Of a stretch of 64,000 nucleotides of DNA, positions 45,111 through 54,869 are shown piece by piece; the stretch's first letter is position 1, and each line of letters opens with the position of its first letter. Source of the DNA: Bartonella taylorii (GTDB taxonomy: Bacteria > Pseudomonadota > Alphaproteobacteria > Rhizobiales > Rhizobiaceae); NCBI RefSeq assembly GCF_023920105.1, contig NZ_CP083693.1, positions 1,505,001 to 1,569,000 on the forward strand, in the 5' to 3' direction. The notes under the pieces were generated by a model. The model searched no databases, was not told where the DNA came from, and saw only the letters and a program-made list of their open reading frames with translations. Made by a program: the position numbers and the translations under genes.

Positions 45111-46322
45111 TCATTGTTTTTTATTTTTATAAAAAAGAACGATGAGCATTCCAGCAGCAGCAATGATACTTTGAAGAAAATATACAGACTGAGATGAGAT
45201 GCCGTTGCTATCACTTGCCATAAATAGATAGACCACAAGAATAAAAAAACCAGAGATCCCATTAAAACTTGCCTGTAGTCTTCCTTGATATTCAGGATTA
45301 CAATAGAGTTGAGATAAAGAAATTGAAAGAGCCCAACTCGAAAGTCCAAATCCAATCATGAAATAGACAGGAAAAACAATGAAAATATGTGTATTGACAG
45401 ACAGAATGAGGAGGCCAATAGCCATAACAGCTAATAAAAGTGCCAATGTTTTCCTTATGGATAAAACTTTACAAAAAAATGGAGAAAGAAGTGCACCAGT
45501 AAATACGCCCGCTGAATAAAGCGCTTCCAATATTGCAAAAGTCCAGCTATCCGCATTCAAAATCTCTTGTGTATAAGGAACCAAAATAACAGGAATAGTC
45601 ATCAAAAGAACCATAATAATCATCTGGCTCATATAAGGCATAAAAAGAGCCGGATTCTGCTTAAAATAACGAAGTGACGATATATAACTTTCCCACCAGT
45701 TTTGCTGGTTTTTGCTTTCAAATCCTCGCGTTTTAGGTACCTTCATGACAAAGTTAAACAAACCAGCAATAATAAAGAGTATGCCGCCTATCAAAAGGGC
45801 TCCTTTTGTTCCTGCATAGGCAAGTATAAATCCACTTAACCCCATACCTATAATAGCACCAAGTTCATAGACCATATCAATTGTTGCATTCGCATTGATC
45901 AGCTGTTTTTTCGGAACAATACTTTGGATTAAGGGAATAGCTGATGGCATATAAAAAGAGATAAAAACACCCAAGAGAGCAGATAAAAACATTAAATTAA
46001 TTTCTATGCCAAACTGACCAAGTGTTACCCAACCCACGATCACCAGACCTCTGACAAGGTTTGAAATGATGATCTGTATTTTACGATCGTATTTATCCGC
46101 CAAAACACCAAAAACAGGCGCAAAAACAACACTAGGCATCCAAAGAAAAAACATCAGCAGTGCCACACCGCGAATTGAATTTGTCTGATTGTAGGCGAGC
46201 CATGACAATATGATGTAATTCAGCCCACTACCAAATGTAGCAAATAAGCCGCTCAATGTAAAATAGAGAAAAGTTCTATTCTCAAATAAAGCAATGCGTT
46301 CTTTCAAATTTGCAGTTAACAT
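45111..46322 (-). CDS. MFS transporter A (403 aa)
   Basis: This is a typical 12-segment major facilitator protein, with the cytoplasmic loop motif GVLADKYDRK after the second membrane segment (about residues 72-81) and alternating hydrophobic helices throughout. It resembles the efflux branch that includes EntS-like exporters. The substrate is unknown. The start is well supported by GAGGGGAT, much like the ribosome-binding site of the TAA genes. It is divergent from MFS transporter B across a 400-bp gap containing a ThiF-like remnant. The acidic C-terminus ends in lysine-rich FYKNKKQ. The role as an exporter is inferred from family only. Confidence 0.88.
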   Translation of the reverse strand: MLTANLKERIALFENRTFLYFTLSGLFATFGSGLNYIILSWLAYNQTNSIRGVALLMFFLWMPSVVFAPVFGVLADKYDRKIQIIISNLVRGLVIVGWVTLGQFGIEINLMFLSALLGVFISFYMPSAIPLIQSIVPKKQLINANATIDMVYELGAIIGMGLSGFILAYAGTKGALLIGGILFIIAGLFNFVMKVPKTRGFESKNQQNWWESYISSLRYFKQNPALFMPYMSQMIIMVLLMTIPVILVPYTQEILNADSWTFAILEALYSAGVFTGALLSPFFCKVLSIRKTLALLLAVMAIGLLILSVNTHIFIVFPVYFMIGFGLSSWALSISLSQLYCNPEYQGRLQASFNGISGFFILVVYLFMASDSNGISSQSVYFLQSIIAAAGMLIVLFYKNKKQ

Positions 46323-46722
46323 AAATTATCCCCTCGCACGAACGTCATTTGGCATGTATTGTAACGCATTTAAAAACATATATTTTTTTACAATTTTGTT
46401 TTTCAGTTTATTCGATTTAAGAAAGCAAAATTCCTTATTTTAGCGCTGTTCAATCTTTTGTCATCAATACCTATCACCAAAGGAGGATATCAATAAGTTT
46501 GAGTTTATTTAAAATATTAAGCAAAACTATATGAATACTTTGATAGATCCATATAATACGATTACTGGTTCTTTGGCTGCTCTTGAAGCAGTAAAATATT
46601 TAAAGGATTTTGACAAATGTCAAATTATAGAACTGGAGATCCGTATAGCCGCTAGTGTCATATTTATATATCTTCATATAAAGTAATTTACTTATTACTT
46701 TATTGGTATTATTGGTGCGTAA
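46323..46722. other. Divergent spacer between the two MFS genes
   Basis: This spacer is AT-rich and should hold the promoters of both transporters. A strong AAAGGAGG site at 46479-46486 is followed by ATA rather than ATG; that frame is 14 codons long and ends ATGA at the start of the ThiF-like remnant. This may be the relic of a small upstream peptide gene. Confidence 0.45.
46531..46686 (+). pseudogene. ThiF/MccB-like (E1-type) adenylyltransferase remnant
   Basis: The 51-codon frame begins MNTLIDPYNTITGSLAALEA and continues VKYLKDF. This resembles the region of ThiF/MoeB/MccB enzymes after the catalytic part, where a P-N then A-L-x-A-x-x-x-I/V-K-x-L/I pattern is usual. The adenylation P-loop and zinc cysteines are absent, so no activity is possible. 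It lies directly upstream of an MFS gene on the same strand. The identification rests on a short match. Confidence 0.4.
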
Positions 46723-47877
46723 ATGAAGAGTATATTAGCATTTGGATTTTTATTTAACGGTATAAGGATTTTAACAGGCGCCTTTATTGTATTTTATATG
46801 CTTGAAAAAGGGTTAACTCTTATCGATATCGGTATAATTAAGTCATTTCAAGCTTTTATTATGATGGTTACAGATATTCCTCTTGGATATTTTGCCGATA
46901 GAAAAAGTTATAAAATATCTATAATTTTAGCAGCAGCTTTTGCAGCCACATGGCTCTTTCTTATGGGAATTTCTACAAGCTTTTATGGTTTTCTTTTGGC
47001 AGAAACTTGTAATGCATTATCGCTTACATTGATTGCTGGTGCCTATAATGCTCTACTTGTTCAATATGCAAAAACAAAATTTACATCTACTAAAAAAGCG
47101 CTCGGTTCCAGCTCTCAATATAATTACATTGGCATGTTTATATTTAGTTTGATAGGCGCATATTTTGCCGATTATTCTAGCCAATATATATGGTATATAT
47201 CTGCGTTTTTAATGATGATTACAACAATCTTTGGTTTGTTTTTTTTGGATGATCTAAAAGGAGAGAAAAAAACAATAAAAGCGAATTCTTTCATTTCTGA
47301 CGCAAGAGAAATGTTATCCATTTTTGTTAAAGTTCCTTACATATCTCTATGTTTTTATTTTTCACTTATTTTTTTCAATATATTTTCGCAGTATTGGCAG
47401 TGGATATTTAAAGATTATGATATCAATGTAACTTATTTTTATCTTGGTATGACATTTTCTCTTATATTGCTCTCTCAGCTACTGGCTAGTTTTCTCTTTA
47501 CAAAACTAAGTGAGGGAGTGAATTTTATTCTACTACTGTTTCTTTCGGCTGCTACGATTTTTACAGTTGCCTTCTTTGAGCCCAAAAAAGAAATTGCTGT
47601 TATTTTAGTCTGTATGATTTTTTATCTCATTAAGTATACATATCTTCGTGTAGAAGTTGTCCTGCACGATAGTATTAGCGATAATCTTAGGGCCACATAC
47701 GAATCTTTCTTGTCAACTGTTGGGAGGATGAGCCTATTGGTGTTTTTTTATCTTAGTGCGTATATGGTAAGTATGTTTGGTTTTTTGTCATTAGTTTACA
47801 TTTTGGGTATATATTTGTTTATTTACTTGTTTGCAGTGTTCTTTTTAGAAGAAACTCTAAAAAAGATCTCAGTGTGA
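46723..47877 (+). CDS. MFS transporter B (384 aa)
   Basis: Twelve predicted membrane segments and the motif GYFADRKSYK (about residues 58-67) place it in the major facilitator superfamily. The gene is very AT-rich and phenylalanine/tyrosine-rich compared with the core genes, which suggests acquisition. The start ATG has a weak ribosome-binding site. It follows the ThiF-like remnant on the same strand, an order that recalls mccB-mccC of microcin C clusters, where the MFS protein exports the peptide; here that is conjecture. The last codons overlap a further ORF by GTGTGA. Confidence 0.85.
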   Translation: MKSILAFGFLFNGIRILTGAFIVFYMLEKGLTLIDIGIIKSFQAFIMMVTDIPLGYFADRKSYKISIILAAAFAATWLFLMGISTSFYGFLLAETCNALSLTLIAGAYNALLVQYAKTKFTSTKKALGSSSQYNYIGMFIFSLIGAYFADYSSQYIWYISAFLMMITTIFGLFFLDDLKGEKKTIKANSFISDAREMLSIFVKVPYISLCFYFSLIFFNIFSQYWQWIFKDYDINVTYFYLGMTFSLILLSQLLASFLFTKLSEGVNFILLLFLSAATIFTVAFFEPKKEIAVILVCMIFYLIKYTYLRVEVVLHDSISDNLRATYESFLSTVGRMSLLVFFYLSAYMVSMFGFLSLVYILGIYLFIYLFAVFFLEETLKKISV

Positions 47878-48227
47878 ATATTAATTTATCATTATCACGA
47901 GCGTTTTATGTGGTTTCATTAGGATTTAGAGTTTTCAACCTCCGATCACAAACGCAATATGGCACCGTTAGATCTACTTATTTTTATGGTGCCAAAAGGC
48001 AAAAAGTATCTGTCAAAGATCAGGCAAATTTTATAGATCTAACACGGTGTCTACGCAGTTTCTACCCATGCAAAGAAGAAACTCTAGCCGTTACTACTTC
48101 AGAATCAGGACCGCTATGCCGTGTTGTAGGAAGTGGCTCTTTTATGCTGGAGGAAAGACCAACAACAGACTGTAAATTGTCAGTCATATCAAATAAAAAA
48201 TTTCGCTTGTCCAAATTGGATCTGTGA
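47874..48227 (+). CDS. Hypothetical ORF overlapping MFS B (117 aa)
   Basis: A GTG start at 47874 overlaps the MFS stop codon. The predicted product is basic, has no recognised domain and no membrane segment beyond a weakly hydrophobic N-terminus. It may be a coupled small protein or a remnant of a degraded gene. Confidence is low because no ribosome-binding site is evident and the composition is not strikingly coding. Confidence 0.3.
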   Translation: MNINLSLSRAFYVVSLGFRVFNLRSQTQYGTVRSTYFYGAKRQKVSVKDQANFIDLTRCLRSFYPCKEETLAVTTSESGPLCRVVGSGSFMLEERPTTDCKLSVISNKKFRLSKLDL

Positions 48228-48398
48228 TAGATATCTTTCTTGAGACAATTATATTTGTAATAACTGATTTTAGCTTTTCTATATCAGTATTAAAGGAGAT
48301 TGGTCAAAATTCCTTGATTTTATAGATTGGTTGACCATATTTGAATTCTGCTAAAAATAATAAATTCTCTTGTAAATTAGCAAAAAAAGAGTTCATAG

Positions 48399-48659
48399 CT
48401 AAATTACCATGTGTTTATTGGAAACTTTGAATTCACCAAAGTTTATAAAACCCAATTTTTTATAAATACCAATTCCCTCATTAGAGGCTTGCATACCAAT
48501 AACATGACATTTCTTTCTTTTTAAATGCTCAATAGCAATTATAAAAGCAGGAACCATATAATTTGGTAGTATATTGTTAATTTTATTTCTCAATAAATCT
48601 TTGTTTATTCCACTAATGTAAAAGCAATACTCCGGTTTTTGTTCTCTAAAAATGAGGGG
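48399..48659 (-). pseudogene. GNAT acetyltransferase, C-terminal remnant
   Basis: The minus-strand frame contains VIGMQASNEGIGIYKKLGF and INFGEF, the classic C-terminal GNAT signature (AS..G..IYxKLGF). It is preceded in frame by a PEYCFYISGINKD segment and by a stop; the acetyl-CoA binding part (R/Q-x-x-G-x-G/A) is missing. It is therefore a truncated, presumably inactive gene of unknown substrate. Confidence 0.6.
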
Positions 48660-48761
48660 TTAAAAAAGCCTTATCGCCAAAAACTCAGGTAAATCAATGG
48701 TTTTAGTACATACGTACCCTCAATCGGAATGTTCGCACGCATTGGAAAAGGAGAGGGTAAA

Positions 48762-48890
48762 ATGGCGCAATTCGAGAAAGTGAAGTATGATTCTCAATCG
48801 TCATCGCAAGCTCTGAAAGAGCCTGGCAATATAAGCATTTACAAGATTGCTTTGTCATCTGCGATTCCTCACCATGATGACTTCTGGTGA
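48762..48890 (+). CDS. Small ORF with a strong ribosome-binding site (42 aa)
   Basis: ATG 48762 is preceded by AAAAGGAGAGGG with good spacing. The frame begins [20 protein letters not shown] and ends HHDDFW; it is also open upstream to an ATG at 48729. No family is recognised. It lies between the GNAT remnant and tRNA-Ser and may be a relic of an inserted element. Confidence 0.3.
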   Translation: MAQFEKVKYDSQSSSQALKEPGNISIYKIALSSAIPHHDDFW

Positions 48891-48918
48891 CGATGAGAAA
48901 AGTTATCCTTAAAAAATC

Positions 48919-49008
48919 TGGCGGAGAGAGAGGGATTCGAACCCTCGATATGGTTTCCCATATACACGCGTTCCAGGCGTGCGCCTTCAACCACTCGGCC
49001 ACCTCTCC
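48919..49008 (-). tRNA. tRNA-Ser (GGA)
   Basis: A full cloverleaf with long variable arm is seen: acceptor GGAGAGG/TCTCTCC, anticodon loop CTGGAAC, T-loop TTCGAAT, discriminator G and encoded CCA. The 3' end points toward the accessory region at lower coordinates. Confidence 0.97.
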
Positions 49009-49457
49009 AGATTTGCGCACTATACCCAGAAAGAAATAACGTGCAAGCCTAAACTATGCATTCAAAATTTAAAAAACAACTTCATTTATTAAAACAAGAT
49101 GTAATACTCGTTGAATAACAAGCACTTCCTCTCCTTTTAAGAAGTGATTTTTCCGTGAATAGGCATCCAAAATGTAATCACTAAATCAACAAAAACAACC
49201 ATTCTCTTAGCTCATTTGTAGACCTTCACATTTTATGAATAACATCATCTTCAAATTGATAATTAAGCATCACTACTAACCCATTACTATTCATTATATC
49301 TAATAAATAGGACAAGCAACTCTTAAAACCTTGTTTACCAACATTAAAACGTGCTTTACTGAGATAATAGACCTTATTCCAACAAAAATGATTTATAATG
49401 TGATTGTGTTACCAAATTACAGGACTAACGAGCTCTTTCCCCCTTAAAGCCTCTATA
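49009..49457. other. Spacer between tRNA-Ser and the PTS gene
   Basis: About 450 AT-rich bases without a gene or recognisable RNA. No clear terminator for the PTS gene was found. Confidence 0.5.
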
Positions 49458-51962
49458 TCACTTTATATCATTGCTAAGAGCGCGTACAGCTCGCGCAGTT
49501 TCACATTGTAATGCTTTTTTTGCTAAAATTTTCATGTCTTCAAAACTATGCGCCTGCAAACACGCTTTTACCGAAGAAATGTCACAAGATATCATAGAAA
49601 GTTCGTTAATCCCCAACCCAGTCAAAATCATTGCTGCAAAAGGATCTCCAGCCATACCGCCACACACACTAACCCAACACTTATGTTTTTCTGCACCTTG
49701 AATAGTCTGATAAATCATACGCAAAACCGCTGGATCAAGGCTATCAGCTTCAGACACAAGATAAGGATTTTGTCTATCAACAGCCATTGTGTACTGTGTT
49801 AAGTCGTTGGTCCCAATCGAAAAAAAATCGACATAACCACTCAAAACATCTGCCATAATAGCTGCTGCAGGGACTTCAATCATAATACCCAGCTTTAATT
49901 TTGGCGCATCAATATCGTTGCGAATTTCTTCTGTGATCTTTTTTATAGCAAAAATCTCTGAAACAGACATAACCATTGGAAATAAAATCCATAGATCTCC
50001 ACCCTCTTTTGCAGCTCGATACAAAGCACGCAACTGCGGAACTAAAAGATCACGCCGACGTAATAAAAGCCGCGTTCCCCGAACACCTAAAAAAGGATTG
50101 TCCTCTTGCGATAAATGTAAATGCGTAACCTGTTTATCCCCACCAATATCAAGCGCACGAATAATTAATGGCTTATCTCCTACAGCTGCAATCATCGTCC
50201 GGTACACATCAAATTGGACCTCTTCATCCGGAATATGTGGACTATCTAAAAACAAAAATTCTGTACGCATGAGTCCAATACCTTCAGCCCCAAAATCAAG
50301 CGCAACAGGAACCTGATGTGCGTAGTTGACATTAGCCATGATACGAATTCTTTGACCATCTGCCGTTTGCACTGGTAATCTACACACCCGTATCTCACTG
50401 TCACGCTTTTGCGCGACAATACGCATCTGCTTTTGAGCATCTTCAACATCTTCAGGAGCAGGATCAAGATAAATGAACCCATTATCGCCATCAATAATAG
50501 CCTGAACATTACACTCAACTGCTAAAATATCAGCACCCGTAGCAACAACCATTGGAATTCCAAGGGTACGAGCCAGAATAGCTGTATGAGACAGAGGTCC
50601 TCCCCATGCCGTTGCTAATCCTTGCACTTTTGTACAATCAAGCTGAGCTACATCAGAAGGAGATAGATCATCTGTAACAAGAATAATACCATACGGGATA
50701 TCATCTAAAAAGAATGATCTATACGATGGATTAATTTCGCCTAAAACACGACGGCCAACATCAACTAAATTGACAGCACGCGCCGCTAACAAAGGATTAT
50801 CTAGATTAGAAAACATATCTGCAAATTGTCGAACCGCTCTATCCCAAGACCAAGCTACACCATGACCTTCTGCCATAAAACGACAAGCTTGAGCGATCAG
50901 ATTTTCATCTTCAAGCAAAACCATTTGCGCAGAAAAAATCGCAGCAGAATCCGCTCCCATACGCGCTGTTATATCAGCAATAACTGATGCCATTTTATGT
51001 TTTGTTTTTGTGAGAGCACTTTCAAGACATGCAGTACCAATCGCAAAATCAATTGGTTGATCTGTTATGGTAATATTATTCTGCCTTAAAACAAAAATCT
51101 TGCCAAGCGCTAACCCTGAACTTGCCCCAACACCAGAAATACCTTTTTGCCCAGAGCACGGATACCAACCATGAAAAGCCTTCGTTTGAGTTTCCATCTC
51201 TCTCATCATACACTTTTCACTTATGCTCACTTTCTTCGCAACAGAAATCGCATCTTTAAGCAGTTGCACACCTTCTACAGCATCCGTCGAAAAAATCAGA
51301 ACATCACCGTTTTTTGCTCCTAATTGCAATAAGCCAACCAAATTTTTCATTTCAACGGTATACTGACCATGGCGAATTCTGATAGAGCTCTGGACTTTTT
51401 TTGCAAAGTCAACCCAAAGAGAAGCTGGTCGCGCATGAAGACCACTTGGATAATCTAAAGTCCATTCTTGGCTTACCGAAAGGTCACCAATAAAAGTCTT
51501 CCCCATCTTCATATCCTGACCAAAAAGAGTTTTAACAATCTGCTGTTTATCTGCAGTTGTTGAAAGTGCTTCTAGCCGTTCCTTATCAAATAAAAGATGT
51601 GTCAATTTTTTACAAATCTCTCTATAGCGATCCGGACTAGCTGCAATGGCAATGACCAAATACGCTTTTTTTTCATCCCACCACTCAACACCAGCAGGAA
51701 TCTGTATAACAGCAACAGCATCCCTGATAATCAAATCACGATTTTCAATCATTCCATGAGGAATTGCTATACCATTCCCAAGCCAAGTATTCGTTATTGC
51801 TTCACGTTGGAGCATGCTAGCCAGATAGCATTTGTTAACCGCGCCAATCTGCACAAGCAATTCAGCAGCAGCATGAATCGCATCATTTTTATGATCAAAA
51901 GTAGCCGCAAGTTGTACAGATCCTATAGACAAGATTTCACTCTCGTTAAAATCTGTATTCAT
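49458..51962 (-). CDS. ptsP: PTS multiphosphoryl transfer protein: EIIA-HPr-enzyme I fusion
   Basis: Three phosphotransferase domains lie in order. An EIIA(Fru/Ntr) domain spans about residues 10-150, with active His69 in GIAIPHG. An HPr domain spans about 163-250, with His176 in SGLHARPAS. Enzyme I covers about 275-834, with the phosphohistidine His459 in GGPLSHTAILA, GIGLMRTEFLF in the PEP-binding part and CGGMAGDP near the end. PEP would phosphorylate EI, then HPr, then EIIA. The start MNTDFNESE (51962) has AAGGA 10 bases upstream; an ATG triplet ten codons earlier (51992, giving 844 aa) is the alternative. This domain order is that of FruB-type proteins, but no sugar permease or fruK is adjacent, so a regulatory role is as likely as sugar uptake. 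Confidence 0.9.
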   Translation of the reverse strand: MNTDFNESEILSIGSVQLAATFDHKNDAIHAAAELLVQIGAVNKCYLASMLQREAITNTWLGNGIAIPHGMIENRDLIIRDAVAVIQIPAGVEWWDEKKAYLVIAIAASPDRYREICKKLTHLLFDKERLEALSTTADKQQIVKTLFGQDMKMGKTFIGDLSVSQEWTLDYPSGLHARPASLWVDFAKKVQSSIRIRHGQYTVEMKNLVGLLQLGAKNGDVLIFSTDAVEGVQLLKDAISVAKKVSISEKCMMREMETQTKAFHGWYPCSGQKGISGVGASSGLALGKIFVLRQNNITITDQPIDFAIGTACLESALTKTKHKMASVIADITARMGADSAAIFSAQMVLLEDENLIAQACRFMAEGHGVAWSWDRAVRQFADMFSNLDNPLLAARAVNLVDVGRRVLGEINPSYRSFFLDDIPYGIILVTDDLSPSDVAQLDCTKVQGLATAWGGPLSHTAILARTLGIPMVVATGADILAVECNVQAIIDGDNGFIYLDPAPEDVEDAQKQMRIVAQKRDSEIRVCRLPVQTADGQRIRIMANVNYAHQVPVALDFGAEGIGLMRTEFLFLDSPHIPDEEVQFDVYRTMIAAVGDKPLIIRALDIGGDKQVTHLHLSQEDNPFLGVRGTRLLLRRRDLLVPQLRALYRAAKEGGDLWILFPMVMSVSEIFAIKKITEEIRNDIDAPKLKLGIMIEVPAAAIMADVLSGYVDFFSIGTNDLTQYTMAVDRQNPYLVSEADSLDPAVLRMIYQTIQGAEKHKCWVSVCGGMAGDPFAAMILTGLGINELSMISCDISSVKACLQAHSFEDMKILAKKALQCETARAVRALSNDIK

Positions 51963-53318
51963 CGCTTCTACTTCCTTACATTTCATCATCAATTCAAACT
52001 ACATCACATTTGAACATGAATATTTCTGATAAATTTCATTTCCAAGTTGGATTTCCCAAAATACAAAGTATAAACAGCACCGCAATTTTCCTTTGTTTTA
52101 CAAAATATAGCTAAGTGAAGCGCTTTAACACCCCAACATGTCCCCTATCAAACAATTGGATATTGCTATTCACCGTGTTGCTTAAAACCATCATAGGCAA
52201 ATCTGACTCCTACTCTTTTTAAACTTTACAAAGACAGAAGCCCTGATCTTTACACACCCAAAAAACTGAAAAGCTATGTTTAAAAATGCCCTCATCATCC
52301 CAAGTTATTCAATATAACTTGTCATTACTCCTCATATAAAAAAACAGCCTCCAACCCACTGCAACTTCAGCTAATGTTTTAAATCTCCCCAAACTGAGCA
52401 ACCCGCCCTTGCCGCTCTTTGCCTCATTACATAATTACAAATTTCTACTCTCAGCCTACCTCTTTAAAATTCCGCGCAGCTAAATATCTCACGCTATAAA
52501 ATCCTCAAAAGATAACCTTAACAACATTATAGGCTTCTCTTGCTCAAACAAAAACCGCAACCACAGAACGTTATCCATCTGCATACCCGAAAAGTATCTA
52601 CATCCCAAAAACAATATCCCCGACCGCTAAAATAAAACAATGCTCCACAGATGACTTTAATTTCTGGATATTTCGCCGAACAAGATCCATAAAGCTATAA
52701 AGTGAAAAGTGCTTTTATCTTAAATCAGTCTTTGTGCTTATATTGGCAGCGTTTCATTTTCATAACACCCAATAACAGATAGATTTAAAAATACTATTTA
52801 GCTCACCACACATCTATCATTCCGACCGGTTCAAAATAAGTTCCTTTACGTGTAACTCCATTCTAGATTTACTGAAAATCCCCAACGCATATCACTTACA
52901 AAGCAGTTTTAATCAACACCCTTATAACCTCTCTTACATATTCCTCTTCTTCTAAAGAGATAACCTAACCAATACCTGAGACCGTTGAAAGTATATTAAG
53001 AACACCACCACTCCGTAAACTAGCTCTCCCTCATAAAACGATCGCGCAAATGCTCCCATAAAATTTCTCTAAAATTCTTCGAAAATAAATTTCCTCTCTA
53101 AAATAAGCTGTTTGGCGCTTTTCCAAGTATAAAAAGAAAAATCCCATCACTGTTATCATATGCACATCTATTGGTAAACTCCACCATCACGTCAATGCCT
53201 TCAGTGCAAACAAAACATAGTACCAATTTTATAGTTATTTAAGAAAAAGATTTTCTTAGATTCTGTCTTTTAGTTTTTTGCACGTCCCTCCATTTTGCAT
53301 TATATCATAGAGCAAAAA
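51963..53318. other. 1.35-kb gene-poor spacer
   Basis: Between the PTS gene and the rpmA terminator no open frame of useful length, no tRNA and no repeat is seen on either strand. Such long empty spacers are usual in reduced Bartonella genomes and may be fully decayed genes, but I recognise no remnant. Confidence 0.5.
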
Positions 53319-53348
53319 AAAGGAAAGATGGGGCGCCATCTTTCCTTT
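53319..53348 (-). terminator. Rho-independent terminator of rplU-rpmA
   Basis: A perfect 13-bp stem AAAGGAAAGATGG / CCATCTTTCCTTT with a 4-base loop is followed by a T8-like run (CCTTTTTTTTGC) on the minus strand, 66 bases after the rpmA stop. Confidence 0.93.
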
Positions 53349-53414
53349 CTAAGACTCATAATTTCATAACCGAAATTTAACAAAACACCGGCTTATTACA
53401 GAAAATATTGCAGT

Positions 53415-53684
53415 CTATTCTGTTGCCTCCACCATAGGAATGACCGAAACATATGAACGGTCCCTCGCTTTCCTTTGAAAAGAAACCTTTCCATTTGACA
53501 GTGCAAAAAGGGTATGATCTTTTCCAATGCCTACATTGTCGCCAGGATGCCAGCGCGTACCACGCTGACGAACAATAATATTTCCAGCGATAACGACTTC
53601 ACCACCAAATTTTTTAACGCCAAGACGTTTCGATTCTGAATCGCGACCATTACGCGAGGAACCACCAGCTTTTTTATGTGCCAT
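53415..53684 (-). CDS. rpmA: 50S ribosomal protein L27
   Basis: The 89-residue product begins [19 protein letters not shown], the conserved L27 N-terminus that reaches the peptidyl transferase centre, and contains [10 protein letters not shown]. It is the normal length for the family. GGAGAAC precedes the ATG. It lies 12 bases after rplU in the usual rplU-rpmA operon and is followed by a strong terminator. Confidence 0.98.
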   Translation of the reverse strand: MAHKKAGGSSRNGRDSESKRLGVKKFGGEVVIAGNIIVRQRGTRWHPGDNVGIGKDHTLFALSNGKVSFQRKARDRSYVSVIPMVEATE

Positions 53685-53696
53685 GGACGTTCTCCT

Positions 53697-54185
53697 TTAA
53701 TCTTCTTTACTCTTTGATGCTACAACCGCTTCCTTCTGCGATGTAGTCTTTTTTTCAGCAGTTTTTTTAACTGTTTTCTTAACAGCAGTAGTTTTTGTTT
53801 CTTTTGTCGCCTCTTTTAATACAGCTGCTTCCTCTTTAACTGGTTTTGCAGCTGCTTTTTTAGGTTTTGAACCACCCATTAAAATCTCTAAAATACGGAG
53901 CGTTGTCAGTTCTTGACGATGACCACGCGTACGTTTCGAATTTTGACGACGGCGCTTCTTAAATGCGATAACCTTACGCCCACGTACCTGCTCTACAATT
54001 TCAGCCGTAACCAAAGCATCAGCAACAACAGGTGTACCAATAACCGCATTCCCCTCTTGCCCAACCATCAATATGTCATTGAATTCAACAACATCACCGG
54101 CATTACCAATAATTTTTTCAACTTTCATCACTTGGTTAGCAACAACGCGGTATTGCTTACCACCGGTTTTAATGACTGCGAACAT
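53697..54185 (-). CDS. rplU: 50S ribosomal protein L21 with long C-terminal tail
   Basis: Residues 1 to about 102 are the L21 core ([14 protein letters not shown] at the start, [14 protein letters not shown] near the end), which binds 23S rRNA. The remaining 60 residues are a low-complexity tail rich in lysine, alanine, glutamate and threonine; extensions of this kind occur in other Rhizobiales. The start is supported by GGAAGGAT. First gene of the rplU-rpmA operon. Confidence 0.98.
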   Translation of the reverse strand: MFAVIKTGGKQYRVVANQVMKVEKIIGNAGDVVEFNDILMVGQEGNAVIGTPVVADALVTAEIVEQVRGRKVIAFKKRRRQNSKRTRGHRQELTTLRILEILMGGSKPKKAAAKPVKEEAAVLKEATKETKTTAVKKTVKKTAEKKTTSQKEAVVASKSKED

Positions 54186-54476
54186 TTTTTATCCTTCCGT
54201 TCATTCCAGCTCTTATTTGATTTCTGCCTTATAAATCAAGGGAAAATAGGCTGCTTTTTATCAGTCGTAATAGATTTTAAAAGAAGGATAAAAATATCCT
54301 CCCAAACACAAACGCGCGCAGATTTCCCCACGCTTGTATTTTGCATATATGAAGGAATTTCTATTCTCTGTCAATAAAGTCCTACAAAAAAGCAAAAAAA
54401 GGTTGTACTAAACACAATTGAAGGTTATCTAGCCGCCATATACTTAAACGGTGTGAAATTTTTTGTATTTTCATAG
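54186..54476. other. Spacer between rplU and tRNA-Ser (CGA)
   Basis: Divergent promoter space for rplU (minus) and the tRNA (plus). No gene is supported and promoter boxes were not assigned. Confidence 0.5.
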
Positions 54477-54566
54477 GGAGAGATGGCTGAGTGGTTGAAA
54501 GCACCGCACTCGAAATGCGGCATAGGGGCAACTCTATCGGGGGTTCAAATCCCTCTCTCTCCGCCA
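54477..54566 (+). tRNA. tRNA-Ser (CGA)
   Basis: Acceptor GGAGAGA/TCTCTCC, anticodon loop CTCGAAA, long variable arm, T-loop TTCAAAT, discriminator G and encoded CCA are all present. Confidence 0.97.
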
Positions 54567-54869
54567 GAGTATCAGCTAAAGTGATCTCATTAAAATGTTT
54601 TTATTGTATGTAACTTGTCACCAAGTTTTGTACCGATTTATTTTTTTCTAAAAAATTCAACAGGATTTTCAAAATCCTTGCAAAAATTTCCTCCTTTTTG
54701 CTATCAAGTTTTGTTCTTTGTCATTTTTTGCTCTTTTTGGGTTTTCTTCTCTCAAAATCCAATCTGAAAAATAGTTCCAGCTGATGATAAAAGTATATAC
54801 AAAAATAATGAATTATCTCGTATTCCTCCAATTCTATCTTTTCCCATTTAGTACAAAACTACTAGAAAA
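54567..54869. other. Spacer between tRNA-Ser and pgi
   Basis: About 300 T-rich bases without a gene. The T-runs could help terminate the tRNA, but no clear hairpin is seen. Confidence 0.45.

Noticed and set aside
48703..49020. 105-codon minus frame
   Set aside because: It reads through tRNA-Ser(GGA), so it is an artefact of the tRNA sequence.
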